A stretch of DNA of 27,274 nt from Hypsibius dujardini (Eukaryota > Tardigrada > Eutardigrada > Parachela > Hypsibiidae), in NCBI GenBank assembly GCA_001579985.1, contig LRSR01008683.1:1-27274 (forward strand), in the 5' to 3' direction. The position numbers and the translations under genes are program-made. Below, in pieces: positions 16,094 to 26,584 of this stretch (positions are counted from its first letter, which is position 1; each line of letters begins with the position of its first letter). The notes below the pieces were generated by a model, which worked only from the letters and a program-made list of their open reading frames with translations, ran no database searches and was not told the origin of the DNA.

Positions 16094-17483
16094 AGGGGGC
16101 CTGAACGTTAGGTAAAACGACGGAGCTTAAAAACACTATGTTGCACAAAAATTGTGCGACGGTTAACCAATTCATTTTGACGAATTTTCATTCTAAATCG
16201 TCTGCAAGATTTTTCGTAAGACTCGTGAAATTGCGCAAAGTTGTTACTCGTATACAACCAAGTCCTATAAATTCACTCACATATTTCATGAATGTATAAT
16301 CGGCATATTCCTACACGGTAGTTGCGCCTTTTTCTAGCCTTGCACAGCTTGTCAAGAGCAATTCCCGTACAGAGGAACGCAGCATCTATTAAGAAATAGT
16401 TAAGACATCAGGCCGTCCCTCCCTCCGATTTCCCAAATCTTCGTGAACCCACGCAGGCTTACAAAGCGTTAAAGTTAAAGATGATATAACAGTGAGGCGT
16501 CAGATGGGTTCGTTTTTTAAGTTCTTTCAAAGAACCGCAACAAAGTTTAGAAAAATATGTTTTTATTTTTTTTGATTGATTGATTGATTGTTACAAAATT
16601 TTTAAGGCAGTAGAGAATACTACGAGTACCTTCTCCTGAACTCGCGAACCGTTCATTCGTTCCGTTTAAGACTAGGTTTCATACATTACTGGGGAACATA
16701 CAGTATTATCATCACAACAATTCGAGAAGCTGTTTCACTACATAATCTGCCGTTACTGCGCAGTGACAGTTAGGATACCCTGGCGAAGGGGAAGGGGACT
16801 TGTAGCCTAAGCCCTTTTCTGCACGGAGTCATAAGAAATAAGGATTACAGACAGAGCTTCAAGTCTATCACCAGGATTGGCCAATTTTTGGAAAACGACC
16901 AATCAAATATAAAGTACGAAGACGTCCGACCAATAGCAGTCGCTGAGAGCTAAGCGTTAAATGATGACATCAGCTCCTTTTTGTTACAAAAGCCGCAAAA
17001 TTAAGACTATCCACTCTTTCAATTACAACTTCTAGATAGTGTATGCAACTATGAAAGACCCGATGTGACGCATACAGTAAAAGTACGCGTAAGTAAGTAA
17101 GTTCATTAATTATTAGCTTTTATGTAAATTAAGGGTTTCCTTTAAATAAACTTTGCAGGTGAATTTAAATTTATAATTTTTATCTAGATCCAAACACGCG
17201 ATTTAAACAACTGCCTGTTGTGTCGGCACACTTCGACGTGTCCGTACGGCGTTGAATGATTCCGCCAAGCCAATTAGAGCTGAGATTTCATCAGTTTTAG
17301 GGCCACCGCGTGGTGGCAAAGAGCGTGGGAACAACTACATTTTTTTTCGCTGTTTGAGAGGATTTTTCGGTCTCAGTAACTGCCGTTTGTACTTTGCCCA
17401 CTTTCCGCTAATTGGTCATTACTATTTGACAATATCCAAATAAAGTGTGTGGAGCCCTCATTTTTCCCGTTTCATTACGCGCA
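16094..17483. other. Region upstream of dioxygenase copy 3, probable promoter
   Basis: Contains CCAAT words at 16881, 16899, 16930 and 17270, an ATTGG at 16876, a GATT tandem repeat at 16569-16588, and a GTAAGTAAGTAAG...TTTGCAG pair (17089 to 17159) that could bound a 5' UTR intron. The 17-nt word ACTTGTAGCCTAAGCCC at 16798 also occurs at 3032. No coding exon seen. Confidence 0.4.
16876..16934 (+). promoter_or_regulatory. Cluster of CCAAT boxes upstream of dioxygenase copy 3
   Basis: Three CCAAT words and one inverted ATTGG within 60 bp (16876-16880, 16881-16885, 16899-16903, 16930-16934), about 0.55-0.6 kb before the ATG. The density is above chance. NF-Y binding is inferred, not shown. Confidence 0.3.
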
Positions 17484-20095
17484 ATGTTATTATTAATCAG
17501 CCTCGGATTAGTATGTTCCTACTTAGTGGGCCTAACAGGAGCTCATCTCGACGACACCGCTCATGGACCCTCCCAAGACCGAGCCAAGCGGCAAGTGTTG
17601 ATGACCCAAGCCCAAATTTCCCTCGCTCACTGTTCCTCACAACATCACTCTCATGAACTGCACGAACGGGCCAGAATCAGGCGTGGAGTCCTCGCCGAAT
17701 CAATCCGCCGTGGTCGCTTCGAAAAGCCCGGTAAAAAACATCAGCCTTATTCATGCGCATGAAAGATTATAATTTTGTTTAACTATTTTTAATTGCAGTT
17801 CATCACTCGGACTTTTCGGACTTCCAACGTCAAGCAGCTACTTTGGTCGCAGAGACTAGCCACCACTCCAACCGGACTGGTCTCACCACCGCCAGCGATG
17901 TCTTTTCCGGTGGCAACGTTCCCTGCCTGCTCTCCGCGCAAAGCAGATTGGGACCTTTCTACGTTTCCGGTGAGTTGATCCGGAGGGATATACGGGAAGA
18001 TCAGCCGGGGATCGACCTATACGTGGACTTTCAGTTTATCGATATCAACACGTGCCGACCAGTGGCGGACCTGTACGTCGACGTCTGGCACGGCAATGCC
18101 AGTGCGGTGTACTCTGGAGTGCCAAACAACGGCAATCAAGCGGACCGCAGTAACTTTGTACGTGGTCGTGGGTATAAAGGCTCGTTTAGGATCCTTACGG
18201 GTTAAAACCAGGACCCCTCACGGTAGGGCCAGGGGGTGGATAAATGGACAAAATGCATTTTTTTCAAGATTGAACCCAAAATTGGGCTTGTTGTCCCTGA
18301 TCATTTTCAAACTTGTTGGTGGTGTGGGTGTCACATTTCCAGCGGTCCCCTGGGATTTCAAAGCATTTTCAAAAGCATCAGTTTTTTCGTTCAAACTTGA
18401 GATTTGTTGAGGTCCAGTATAAGCTCCCTATTGATAAATACAAATGGGAGGTTTAAACATTCAAAAACGGTCTAAATTTGATGAAAAACTAATGCTTTTG
18501 AACACGTTTTGAAATTCAGGGGCCTGGAAATCAGATCCACAGACATTTATTACATTTTGCACATTTGCCCATTCCCTGGCCCTAGGATAAAGGGTCCTGA
18601 TTCCGACCTGTAAGGACCCTGAAGGAGTCTCTAATCGTGGGCAGGGGCTCGTTTAGAGTCCTTTCAAGTCGAAACCATGAGGACCCCCTTGCGGTAGAGC
18701 AAGAGGATGGGCATTTGTTTTTAAAATTGAACCCATAAATCGGGGTATTGTTCCTGATTCTGATTTTAAAACTTGAGGGAATGTGGGGGAGGTTTAATTT
18801 CCAAGGTCTCCCTGGGATTTCAAAACATTAAAAAAAACTTCAGTTTTCTATTACATTTTACTTTAATGGGGTCAAATATACACATGCACCCTATTGATAC
18901 GGTAATTGCAAATGGGATGTTAACAATATTCAAGAAAGGTCCAAATTTGATGAAACAACTGAAGTTTTTGAAAATGCTTTGAAATGCCAGGGGGTTCCGG
19001 CTGGTCAGAACCCTAAACGAGCCCCTGGTTGTGGGATACTTGACTTTTTCAATAGTTGAGAGAAGAATATAGCAGCAGGTTGTTGCAAAGGGTGCCGAGA
19101 CGCATCAACGAATGACGCCTTTTCTGCCTGCAAACAGTCATTTCATATAAACTTTTAAATTAAACCATAACTTAACTGTCCGTTTACATAAATTCGTTTG
19201 TCCTATTGTAAAATTCCATGTCAAATGCACCGGTATGATCCGAAATATTTTTTTGTACTGACATGGTTGGGCTGGAGACATCTATGGGGGTTGAGATTTC
19301 TGCTGAATGGGTTTTAAGTATACAGGATACTTTTCGTAACAAAATTCCTTCGCACCTCTCCCACATTTTCCGTAGTAGTGATCAACTAAAAAAGTACATT
19401 GGTTTGATTAAGCCATCCAAAACAGTGACATTTTCTTTTTTTAATTGAAACTATGACGTCGGAAAATGGTTTCTGTTCCCAAATCGAATCGAATCTGTAG
19501 CTGGACATTAACGAGATATCATACCTTTAATCTTCCATTTATATATGTACACAAGGCACTTTTCCCGTACACATATATACGACATTAAATGTTTTGAAAA
19601 GGACTTCTTGTGTTTCAGAATAAAACCTTCCTACGAGGTATCTATCCGACCAACACGGACGGTGTGGCTCAAATCATCACCAAGTTCCCCGGCCACTACA
19701 AAGGCCGAGCCACTCATATCCATCTAGTCACTCATCTGAACGGAACGGTTTACGCGAACAGAACATTCAGCGGTGGTGCCGTCCAGTATGTCGGTCAGCT
19801 CTTTCTGGAGGATCAACTGGTCGTCGCTGTAAATGAACTCCCACCGTATAACGCCAATCTAGAGCTCATCACTGCTAACGCGGACGATTACGTTTTCACA
19901 CAGCAAACGTTTGGTCAAAGCGACCCTGTCGCCAAGTATGTTCTGTTGGGAGACAGACTGGAGGATGGCCTTCTGGCTTGGATCACCTTTGGGATCGATA
20001 CAAAAGCGAACGAGTCTTCTCCGCCAGGGTTCATCTTGACGGCCGAAGGTGGTGTGGTCAATCCAGACTTCAAGGGGTGGATGCCGGCTGGGTGA
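17484..20095 (+). CDS. Secreted intradiol dioxygenase-like protein (copy 3, intact)
   Basis: Exons 17484-17730, 17799-18157 and 19619-20095, phases 1 and 0, 360 residues. The ATG at 17484 starts a clear signal peptide (MLLLISLGLVCSYLVGLTGA). Then come a basic helical region (ISLAHCSSQHHSHELHERAR), GPFYVSGELIRRDI, IDINTCRPVADLYVDVW, and the iron ligands Tyr (18110-18112, in SAVYSG), Tyr (19697-19699, in FPGHYKG), His and His (19715-19723, THIH) with the nearby Arg. It ends DPVAKYVLLGDRLEDGLLAW. The family cleaves catechol-type rings between the hydroxyls with Fe(III), but the substrate of this secreted branch is unknown. It resembles fungal proteins and, unlike copy 1, lacks the Gly/Pro-rich tail. 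No lesion was seen. Confidence 0.87.
18181..18632. mobile_element. Foldback element FB copy 3 (dioxygenase intron 2)
   Basis: Starts CTCGTTTAGGATCCTTACGG and carries ACCAGGACCCCTCA, AAAATGCATTTTTTTCAAG and TTGAACCCAAAATTGGGC. The other arm ends GGGTCCTGATTCCGACCTGT. Same family as 3644-4123. It begins 23 bp after the exon donor at 18158. Confidence 0.72.
18642..19027. mobile_element. Foldback element FB copy 4 (dioxygenase intron 2)
   Basis: The ends are CAGGGGCTCGTTTAG and CTAAACGAGCCCCTG, a perfect 15-nt terminal inverted repeat. The core has the FB words TTGAACCCATAAATCGGGG and TCCAAATTTGATGAAACAAC. It is shorter than the other copies and lies directly next to copy 3. Confidence 0.75.
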
Positions 20096-20309
20096 TTGGA
20101 TTGGGGCTTGGCTTGAAAATTCCCAGAATGCGCATCGTGCACTGTTTTTGTGTCAGTGAAAGTAACACCAATCCAACTATAGATGCTACAGAAATAGTAG
20201 GGACAGTGTAAACATGCTCAATTTTCAAAAACATTTCGGTTGGCTCTAACTTACAGGATCCATTTTTGCTCATTTCTTATTGCGACAGAAACGGTTTTCG
20301 TAAAAGACG

Positions 20310-20315
20310 ATTAAA
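20310..20315 (+). promoter_or_regulatory. Possible polyadenylation signal of dioxygenase copy 3
   Basis: ATTAAA about 215 bp after the stop codon. Weak evidence by itself. Confidence 0.25.
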
Positions 20316-20531
20316 CCAAAGCGGAAACGTGTCAGTCAAACAAAACAACAGAAATTCCATCAAATCCATTTAAGGAAAAAGTACCGTCTCCGGGATGAAG
20401 TCAAGTTAGCTCATTAGAAACTAAATAATTTTCTAGGTTTTGAAATATCAAACAAACTAATGATAGGCTCATCCGATGCTGCAGCTATTTTGCAGTGTTA
20501 CGTAAATCATAAAGTTAACGACCAAATGAGT

Positions 20532-20760
20532 CAAGTCTGTTTGTCTGTCTGTGCTGCTGGTTAGCTGGTCATCAGTCTGTTTTTTTATCTATATATCTGT
20601 AAGTCTGCCTACTGGTTGACTGGTGGTCAGTCTGCTTGTTTGTCTGTCTGTATGTCTGCCTGTCTGCTTGCCTGCCTTTTTATTTCTCTGCTAGCCTGTC
20701 TGCGTACCGGCGTGCCCATTTACCTGTCTGTTCATCTATTTGTCTCTCTTGTAATTTTTG
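20532..20760. repeat. CTGT-type microsatellite region
   Basis: Degenerate TCTG/CTGT tetranucleotides over about 230 bp (GTCTGTTTGTCTGTCTGTGC, CTGTCTGTATGTCTGCCTGT). Tracts of the same type occur at 13700-13790, 22927-22955, 24021-24150 (opposite strand form) and 25850-25960. Confidence 0.75.
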
Positions 20761-21171
20761 GTTGTTAGCCTGACTCTCAATCTCATAATAGAGCACCTGC
20801 CTTACTCTAAGTAGTACATACATATCATTTAAACACTCTACATGAATTAATGATCGAATTCTTGCAATTCGTGCAACAAAACAACATACACCGTGAGAGC
20901 CCAATTTCGTTCGAATGCCAGTTAGGGGAATAAAAACTTAATGCTCGAAGTTATCGAACGCATCTCACTTTCGCTCCGCTTTGCAACAAATTGGTCAAAT
21001 CGAACTAGGTACGAACTCATTACAGTCGACGGTCATCATCGTTGCTTTCGGTCATAACAGGGACACGAGTCTTACAATAACCTTCTAGCTGCATGTGTCT
21101 CTGCTGAGTTACTGGTCTAATGATTATTACTACTATTATATTATTACTATACTATTACTATTAGTATTACT

Positions 21172-21201
21172 ACTTTCCGAGGTACTATTACCTCGGAAAG
21201 T
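21172..21201. repeat. 13-bp stem hairpin
   Basis: ACTTTCCGAGGTA at 21172-21184 and TACCTCGGAAAGT at 21189-21201 are exact reverse complements around a 4-nt loop. The right half is also the start of the dispersed repeat beginning at 21189. Confidence 0.7.
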
Positions 21202-21509
21202 CGTCTTTTTCAACGGTACTTTTAGGTCATTATTAAAAGATAGGGCTACCCGTCCCGTGAATGAAAATTCAGGGGCTCATTGAGTTATAGTTTTAAAACC
21301 CATGTTTCAGAAAGGAGCAGTTCTGGTTGTATGAGTTCAAGGTGGCGCTAGAATTCCATTTTGGAATCGGGAACTTTTTAAAACGTTCAAAACTTCTCGA
21401 TTCCCATGTTTGGCCTGAGTTGATTGATCGATGAATTTGTTTCAATTTCAAAGCCAATTGAAAAATAATATTAAGTCTGATTCTACACAATAGGCAGAAA
21501 AGCGACATT
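21189..21509. repeat. Dispersed repeat C, copy 1 (intergenic)
   Basis: Direct repeat of 23689-24012. Shared blocks include TACCTCGGAA, ACCCATGTTTCAGAAAGGAG, TTTTGGAATCGGGAACTTTT, CATGTTTGGCCTGAGTTGAT and AAAGCGACATT at the 3' end. Non-coding. Confidence 0.75.
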
Positions 21510-22459
21510 AGACACTGATTCGTTTGTGCTTGGATACAGCCGGTTTTGACTACGTTAAAACAGGCTGGAATCCAGTCAAAATGGCTGAATGAAGAGATTA
21601 GAATGTTTCATGACTTCCAGCCTATATACGACACTAACCTGGCTGAAAGGCAGGCTGGATACAGCCTGAGTCCCTATGCGAATTTAGCATGGGTCGGCCC
21701 TACGCCAAGCTGGTTTCCACCCTGGTTTCACCCTGTTTTTTTAGCGATTCGGCCAATTCAAAACTGCATTGCCCTATGGGCGTGTCTGTTATAGATCAAT
21801 GGAAATGATCGATTAATTTACGTGTATTCGCCCAGGCCACATTCAAATTGAAAGCAAAGGAACTAAACCAACAATACCAAAATCCTAGATCGGGATTCGA
21901 GCTAAAAAGGTAGGGTGGCGAAGTTTGGGAAGTGAAACGGAAGAGATATGAGATCCCATTTCTGTTGTAGGCTGTAGAGCGTTCTGAAAAAAAAACACAG
22001 AAAGCACGTTTCTTTACAATCACTGAATCCGAAACCTCTGCTGAAAATAACTTATTAGCAACCCACGTCAGTTGAAAACTTTCAAGAGAGCTGAAGGAAA
22101 TCCAGCGTGGAACATTAGTGGAAAACGAGTGTCTTGCAGGAGACGGAAAATTTTCGAAAATGTAGCCTGTATGCTAGATTACATTGCGGCGGAAAGACGG
22201 GCTGGGCGCATCCAGATTAAAAACAGGCTGATTCCAGCCCTTTTACAGGCTTATTACAGTGTCCAACCTGGAATCTAGTCTGAGAGTTATCCGTACGGTA
22301 TTCATGAGAAGCTGTCTCCTCTCTAAGCACCTCTAGTATACAAATTCGGCTCACTCTTCAAAGAATGTGCACGTGTCAGACTTGTTTTTCTCACACCTTC
22401 TTGATCCTTACTCATTTGGCCCATCCATGTTTCAGCCTGAGCAAATGTCAAGACAGGGG

Positions 22460-22485
22460 GACAGGCAGGCAGGCAGGCAGGCAGA
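22460..22485. repeat. GGCA tetranucleotide repeat
   Basis: About six perfect units of GGCA (GGCAGGCAGGCAGGCAGGCA), a simple microsatellite. Confidence 0.8.
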
Positions 22486-23224
22486 CGGAAATAGCCGTAA
22501 TTCGGCGAAACCTCAAATGCTCATTTCATAACTGTCTGTCATAGCGTCAAAGGCCACGAAATATAGACAAAATTCTTCCGCTGTTTTTCGTGACTAAAAA
22601 GCCGACAGGGTTGGTCTATTTCTATGGCAAATTTATAGGAAAGCAATATCTACATCTAGGTATCGATGTATCTATTTTTAAATGGCGCCAGAACTGCCAT
22701 TTGCACAAATCAAGTACAGAGAAAATTAGCACGTCGACCGCCGATCGAGTGACGATTATCCTTTTAACAGGATGTAATCGCAGAGACTCGCAAACCGCGC
22801 GAAGAGAGAGAGGGCAAGAAGAAAAGAAAGTGAATTGAAAGACGTCTCGCGACGGAAAAAAATCCCGGACAGGGCAATTAAATTTAGAATATCGTATCGC
22901 GAGCACTATATAAAGTTATACTTAAAGGTGTCTGTCCGTCTGTCTGTCTGCCTACCTGGCTGCCAGGCTCTTAATTATAACGTAAACACTCACTGTAAAG
23001 TGGCATATGACGCAGGTTCAGCCCGGCTATAGGGTGATCAAATGTTGACACCGGATTACTCTGCCTGAAAAGGAGAAGAGATGTCAAGGTTCCGTCTGCC
23101 GTGAGGGGATGTCATTAAATTCGAAAGGATACCCCCGTCTTCTTTCCTTCCCTTCCGGTGTGGGGTGATGCCTTGTTGACAGAGATAGTTTTGCATTTTC
23201 AAGGTTGCCTTGGATGGGTGTAGA

Positions 23225-26200
23225 ATGTGTGACATCCTACTCTCTACCTACCAACTATCTCTGTTTGTTCTGTCTGCTTTCCTCATTACGGGATCGGTCA
23301 GTCTCAGGTACCGGACAGCAGATCGAATCGCTAACGAGGAGATCCGTGGACGATCATGGCAAGCAGCTCATCCCGAGTCTCGAAGTTTGAACTCAGCGCC
23401 CTCACGAGGCAGACCGAAGGCTGCCACAGCTGACCAATGTTGGCCGAAGGAGAACTTTGCTTTGCTCCAGCCACCGGGTGGCTGCCCGGAACAGAATTGG
23501 GGCACGGGAAGTATTACACACACACTCCGACGGAACTCCACGGTCCCCACGGACCTGGTCAGTGGAGTGGTCCACGGTGTCCATCTTACGCTTGACTTCT
23601 GTGCACATGACGCAAATCAGTCCTGCTTAGGTAATTCTTTAGTTCAAATCTCTAAATTTACAACGTGTTTGGTGACGATTTAGTACTACTACCTCGGAAC
23701 CTTTTACCTTTTTTTCGTCTTTTAAGACATTATTAAAACAAAGGATTACCCGTGCCGTGAATGACAATTTAGTGGCCTACTGATGTTTAGTTTTAACACC
23801 CATGTTTCAGAAAGGAGCAGTTCTCGTTGTAGGAGTTCAAGGTGGTGGTGGAGATTCTAGAATCTCTGTTTTGGAATCGGGAACTTTTTAAAACGTTCAA
23901 AAATTTCCATGTTTGGCCTGAGTTGATTTATTGATGAATTTTTTCCAGTTTTGAAGCTAATCAAAAAGTAATATTAAGCCTGATTCTACACAGTAGGCAG
24001 GAAAGCGACATTCAAATATTCAGATAGACAGACAGACAAGCACATACGGGCATGGTGATAGGAGACAGGACAGGATTAAGGATAAAGACAGAGACAGAGA
24101 CACAGAGATAGAACCGGAGACGGAGACAAAGACAGACAGAGTGACAAAGAAACCTAAGGCAACATTAAATATATTTAAAACTTTAACATGGCCTTGCAAA
24201 GCCAAAATGTGTAGCTTTTCCGAGCGCAGAGCGCGAGCAATAGCTTGTATAATTTAATAGCATGATAATCTTCTACAGTAGATATTAATTTTGCCTTTAT
24301 ACAAAAAAATAAGTGCCATAAGATTAGGTTGTTTTGTCGGAAAATCCTTTCTTTTTATATTTATTTTTTATTATTTAATAATATCAGTATTGATATTATG
24401 AAATAATTTCAGTATTGATATTATGATATTAGATATCAATTTTCAATACAAAAAAAATGAAAATAAAACTGAGAACATGCTTGATGTTAAAAGTTAACAA
24501 TGACGGCGATTTATAGTGGTTTTCAATATCACAATATAAAAATACACTAAAATGTTTTTTAGCGGATTTTGATTGACATGTTTTCATCAGATAGTCTTAT
24601 GTTTGTTTTAATTTTTTCAGTATTATATTACTCCAGAATAGTAGGATAGGACAGTGTGAACACCCAATAGATATTATATTGAAAAGGTCTTCAGAGTCAT
24701 AGTGAAATAATTTACTTGAATTTACATGCCACACATATTTTAAAATTAAAACCAAACCACGAGCAGGATAATTCTGTGTATACACCTTTGTTCAGAAAAA
24801 TCGGGACGCTCGGTTTTTCAAAATGCAATTTGTTGCCACAAGGCTGTAGGCTATACAAAATCGTGTTTTGACTTGAGGCGGAAATAGTTGGCCACAAGAT
24901 TACATTGATTGCACATGTGGTCTTGTGGCCAACTATTTCCGCATTAAATTAAACCAGCCTGCAGCCTTGTGGTAACAAATTGCATCTTGACAAATCGAGC
25001 GTCCCAGTTTTTCTGGCCAAAGGTGTACCTGTATAAACTACCTGCATGGTGTCTGTGCATACGGTATAGGTACTCCGACACCCACCTTCCCAGCTGGTGC
25101 GTACTGTATCTACCAGTATTCGGGGATTGTGACGTCCCGCGAGACATCTTCTCACTTGCTCAATCACCTCTGCCCGCCCGGGTTCAAATGGTCCTGGCTG
25201 GCCATAGACGATGTGAATCTCCGGAATAAGAACGCCCATAATGGGCAGCTGCCACAAGGCGAGTTTTTTTCCTTTTCGACTGTTCAGTACTTTTGCTGCC
25301 GCGAGGATGGTGATGCCAATCAGGAGATCGTGCTACCGACGAAGAAAGATTTCATCCTCTTTCCTATGAACTCCACTGGGCTATGCCAAAAAGTGAAAGG
25401 AATGACAGCGATAAAGAGCCAGATCTTTTACGACACTAGTGATGATAGTTCCAAGGCGAACGGACCGCCGAGCGAGCCGGACTTTCCGCCTCCGCAATAT
25501 TCCGTCGACGGTATATTATTACTTCAGATTAATTTTTCCACATCATTATTTATATATACACTTACGTGTAATTCATTAATAATTTGTAGTACCGAAAGAT
25601 TACTGGGGTCAAGGACTCCGTGTGTCCATCTGCTACTACACTTCGCAAGGTGGCTCGAGTGGTGGTCCGGTGGTGCCGCCCACCTGTTGGCCCAATGAAG
25701 ATTTTGCCTTGTTTCAGTCCGCAAAGGGTTGTCCTTCAGGAGATCCCTGGAGTCCAGGATATGTGCAGCACACGGAAGGCCATAATTCCAAGGTTCCTGC
25801 TCAAATAAAAGGATCGGTCACACCGTAAGTTCACCTCGATAAACAATTGTGTCTGTCGCTCTACCCATGTGTCTGCAAGAGTTGTACCTACGTCTGTATC
25901 TGTGCTTCTGTCTATGCTGCCCGTATCTGTGTCTGTGTCTGTGTCTGTCTTTGTCTACTTGCAAACTGTCAACCAATCAGCCTTTTGACTGATTGTTCAT
26001 TCTGTTAATATAGAGACGGCTTGATCCTGGGGTACTGCAGTCACGACGCCGAGACCCAGACAACAGAATCCAGTCCCAATGCTGCCGGCCGCTGTACAGC
26101 CAGCAACACCGCGACCTTCCAACCCGGCTCCTATTGCGTCTTTGTGGGCTACATCAACTCGACCAACATCTTTGACAAGTCCTGTCCGCAGGACTTTGCC

Positions 26201-26584
26201 TACAACTGGTTTGTCATCGACGACGTCGACGCCAACAACCACAACGCCAAGAACGGCACGGTTCCCGAGGGCGAGTACTATGACTTCTCCACCGTCTACT
26301 ACGCCTGCTGCCGGGACGACGGCTTTCCCTCCACGCCCATCAGTCTGCCCAACAAAGAGGCGTTCGTGCTAATGCCGTCCGAGACGGATCGCAAGTGTCA
26401 GGCGGTGATTGGCATGAACTACGAATACCTCGACGTCTTCTTCGACAGCGAACTGATCGAGTCCAATCTGATCCCTTTGCCGCCGCAACCGACCATCCAG
26501 CTGGACTATGTGATTGATCAGCCGAAGGATCAGTGGGGCGCTGGGATGCATATCAAGGTGTGCCATTACACGCCCATCGCCTAG
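23225..26584 (+). CDS. Secreted tandem ApeC-domain (apextrin C-terminal-like) protein
   Basis: Exons 23225-23630, 25070-25510, 25590-25824 and 26014-26584, phases 1, 1 and 2, 550 residues. The in-frame ATG at 23225 starts a signal peptide (LSLFVLSAFLITGSVSL). A basic linker follows, then two ApeC domains. Each has a CWP start (CWPKENFALLQPPGGCP; CWPNEDFALFQSAKGCP), a C-containing strand (LTLDFCAHDA; LILGYCSHDA), a YCIY/YCVF strand, CPxxF, an IDDV...N motif, CCREDG/CCRDDG, and a closing WGQGLRVSICYYT / WGAGMHIKVCHYT. ApeC proteins are secreted, Cys-rich, and in several invertebrates bind bacterial wall components; that role is inferred here. No perforin domain is present. Intron positions differ between the two domains. 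Confidence 0.87.
23689..24012. repeat. Dispersed repeat C, copy 2 (ApeC intron 1)
   Basis: Partner of 21189-21509 in the same orientation, about 2.5 kb downstream. A purine-rich GACA tract follows it directly (24021-24150). Confidence 0.75.
24021..24150. repeat. GACA/GAGACA simple-repeat tract
   Basis: GATAGACAGACAGACAAGC followed by GACAGAGACAGAGACACAGA and degenerate units; the reverse-strand form of the CTGT repeats elsewhere in the window. Confidence 0.7.
24384..24426. repeat. Two-unit AT-rich tandem repeat
   Basis: The 18-nt word TCAGTATTGATATTATGA occurs at 24384 and 24409, a period of 25 nt, in a very AT-rich part of ApeC intron 1. Confidence 0.65.
24783..25025. mobile_element. Tc1/mariner-like palindromic MITE in ApeC intron 1
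   Basis: Flanked by TA on both sides (24781-24782, 25026-25027). The left end CACCTTTGTTCAGAAAAATC and the right end CAGTTTTTCTGGCCAAAGGTG are inverted repeats. The arms continue (GGGACGCTCG / CGAGCGTCCC; GCAATTTGTTGCCACAAGGC; GCGGAAATAGTTGGCCACAA / TTGTGGCCAACTATTTCCGC) for about 110 nt each around a short loop. No coding capacity. The TIR style and TA target fit non-autonomous Tc1/mariner elements. Confidence 0.8.
25850..25960. repeat. TCTGTG/CTGT simple repeat in ApeC intron 3
   Basis: GTCTGTGTCTGTGTCTGTCT and degenerate flanking units within the 189-bp intron. Confidence 0.65.

Larger units (their letters stand above)
20096..23224. other. Intergenic region between dioxygenase copy 3 and the ApeC gene
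   Basis: Repeat-dominated: CTGT tracts, TTA-type repeat (21121-21170), a hairpin (21172-21201), a dispersed repeat (21189-21509), palindromic GGCTGGAATCCAG words (21562-22278) and a GGCA tract (22460-22485). No open frame has a recognisable domain. Confidence 0.5.

Noticed and set aside
20532-20760. CRISPR-like array
   Set aside because: Tetranucleotide microsatellite without regular repeat-spacer structure, in eukaryotic DNA.
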